Positions 20,847-20,886 of a stretch of 20,886 nt of DNA are shown here, piece after piece. The translations under genes and the position numbers were made by a program. Position 1 is the stretch's first letter. The number at the start of each line of letters is the position of its first letter. The stretch is from the IMG/VR virus record IMGVR_UViG_3300021197_001074, positions 1 to 20,886 of that record; one strand, 5' to 3'. The stretch comes from a virus. The notes beneath the pieces are model-generated. The model was given only the letters and a program-made list of their open reading frames with translations. It had not been told where the DNA came from and searched no databases.

Positions 20847-20886
20847 GTTCTCCTTTCCTTTCGGCCTTCGGTCGTCGAAAGATGGT
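20843..20886 (+). CDS. Start of a further gene, truncated by window end
   Basis: ATG 20843 overlaps the gp12-like stop in an ATGA junction, as elsewhere in this genome, and the frame stays open to the last base (MSSPFLSAFGRRKM). In T7 the next gene after 12 is 13, encoding an internal virion or assembly protein; the product cannot be identified from 14 residues. No Shine-Dalgarno is apparent, so start depends on coupling. A hairpin with a UUCG loop lies at 20858-20881 within this frame, which leaves open that this is a non-coding spacer instead. Confidence 0.45.
   Translation, partial: MSSPFLSAFGRRKM

Overview
The window is part of the genome of a lytic, T7-like podovirus (Autographiviridae type). 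All genes I can support are on the + strand, tightly packed, and follow the T7 gene order. They run from the C-terminal third of a single-subunit RNA polymerase, through DNA metabolism, to portal, scaffold, major capsid and the two tail-tube proteins. The gene set (cobalamin-dependent ribonucleotide reductase, dUTPase, dNMP kinase, metallophosphoesterase, RusA-type resolvase, polymerase without a thioredoxin-binding loop) is closer to aquatic or marine T7-like phages than to enterobacterial T7. The host cannot be read from the sequence. Class II RNR use only suggests a host with access to vitamin B12.

Region 1 (1-1946): end of RNA polymerase, two small genes (84 aa; 36 aa and very acidic) and a calcineurin-type metallophosphoesterase. 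Region 2 (1979-9234): replication and nucleotide metabolism, comprising gp2.5-like ssDNA-binding protein, RusA-like resolvase, a 71-aa basic protein, gp4-like primase-helicase, gp5-like DNA polymerase, a possible permuted NlpC/P60 protein, dNMP kinase, gp6-like 5'-3' exonuclease and dUTPase. Region 3 (9237-11120): monomeric class II ribonucleotide reductase. Region 4 (11123-13091): four proteins I do not recognise (65, 60, 428 and 117 aa), in the slot where T7 carries genes 6.5-7.3. Region 5 (13102-20846): portal, scaffold, major capsid, a 232-base non-coding block with three successive hairpins including a convincing intrinsic terminator, gp11-like tail protein and an enlarged gp12-like nozzle protein. 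A further gene probably begins at 20843 and runs off the end.

The layout suggests one coupled programme. The phage polymerase transcribes the cluster. RNR, dUTPase and dNMP kinase, with nucleotides from host DNA degradation, supply dNTPs to the gp4/gp5/gp2.5 replisome. Exonuclease and RusA process recombination and packaging intermediates, and the structural block is transcribed last, with a terminator just after the capsid gene as in T7. Many genes overlap by 1, 4 or 8 bases at stop/start junctions, which suggests translational coupling. No tRNA, CRISPR array, insertion sequence, integrase or lysis gene was seen.
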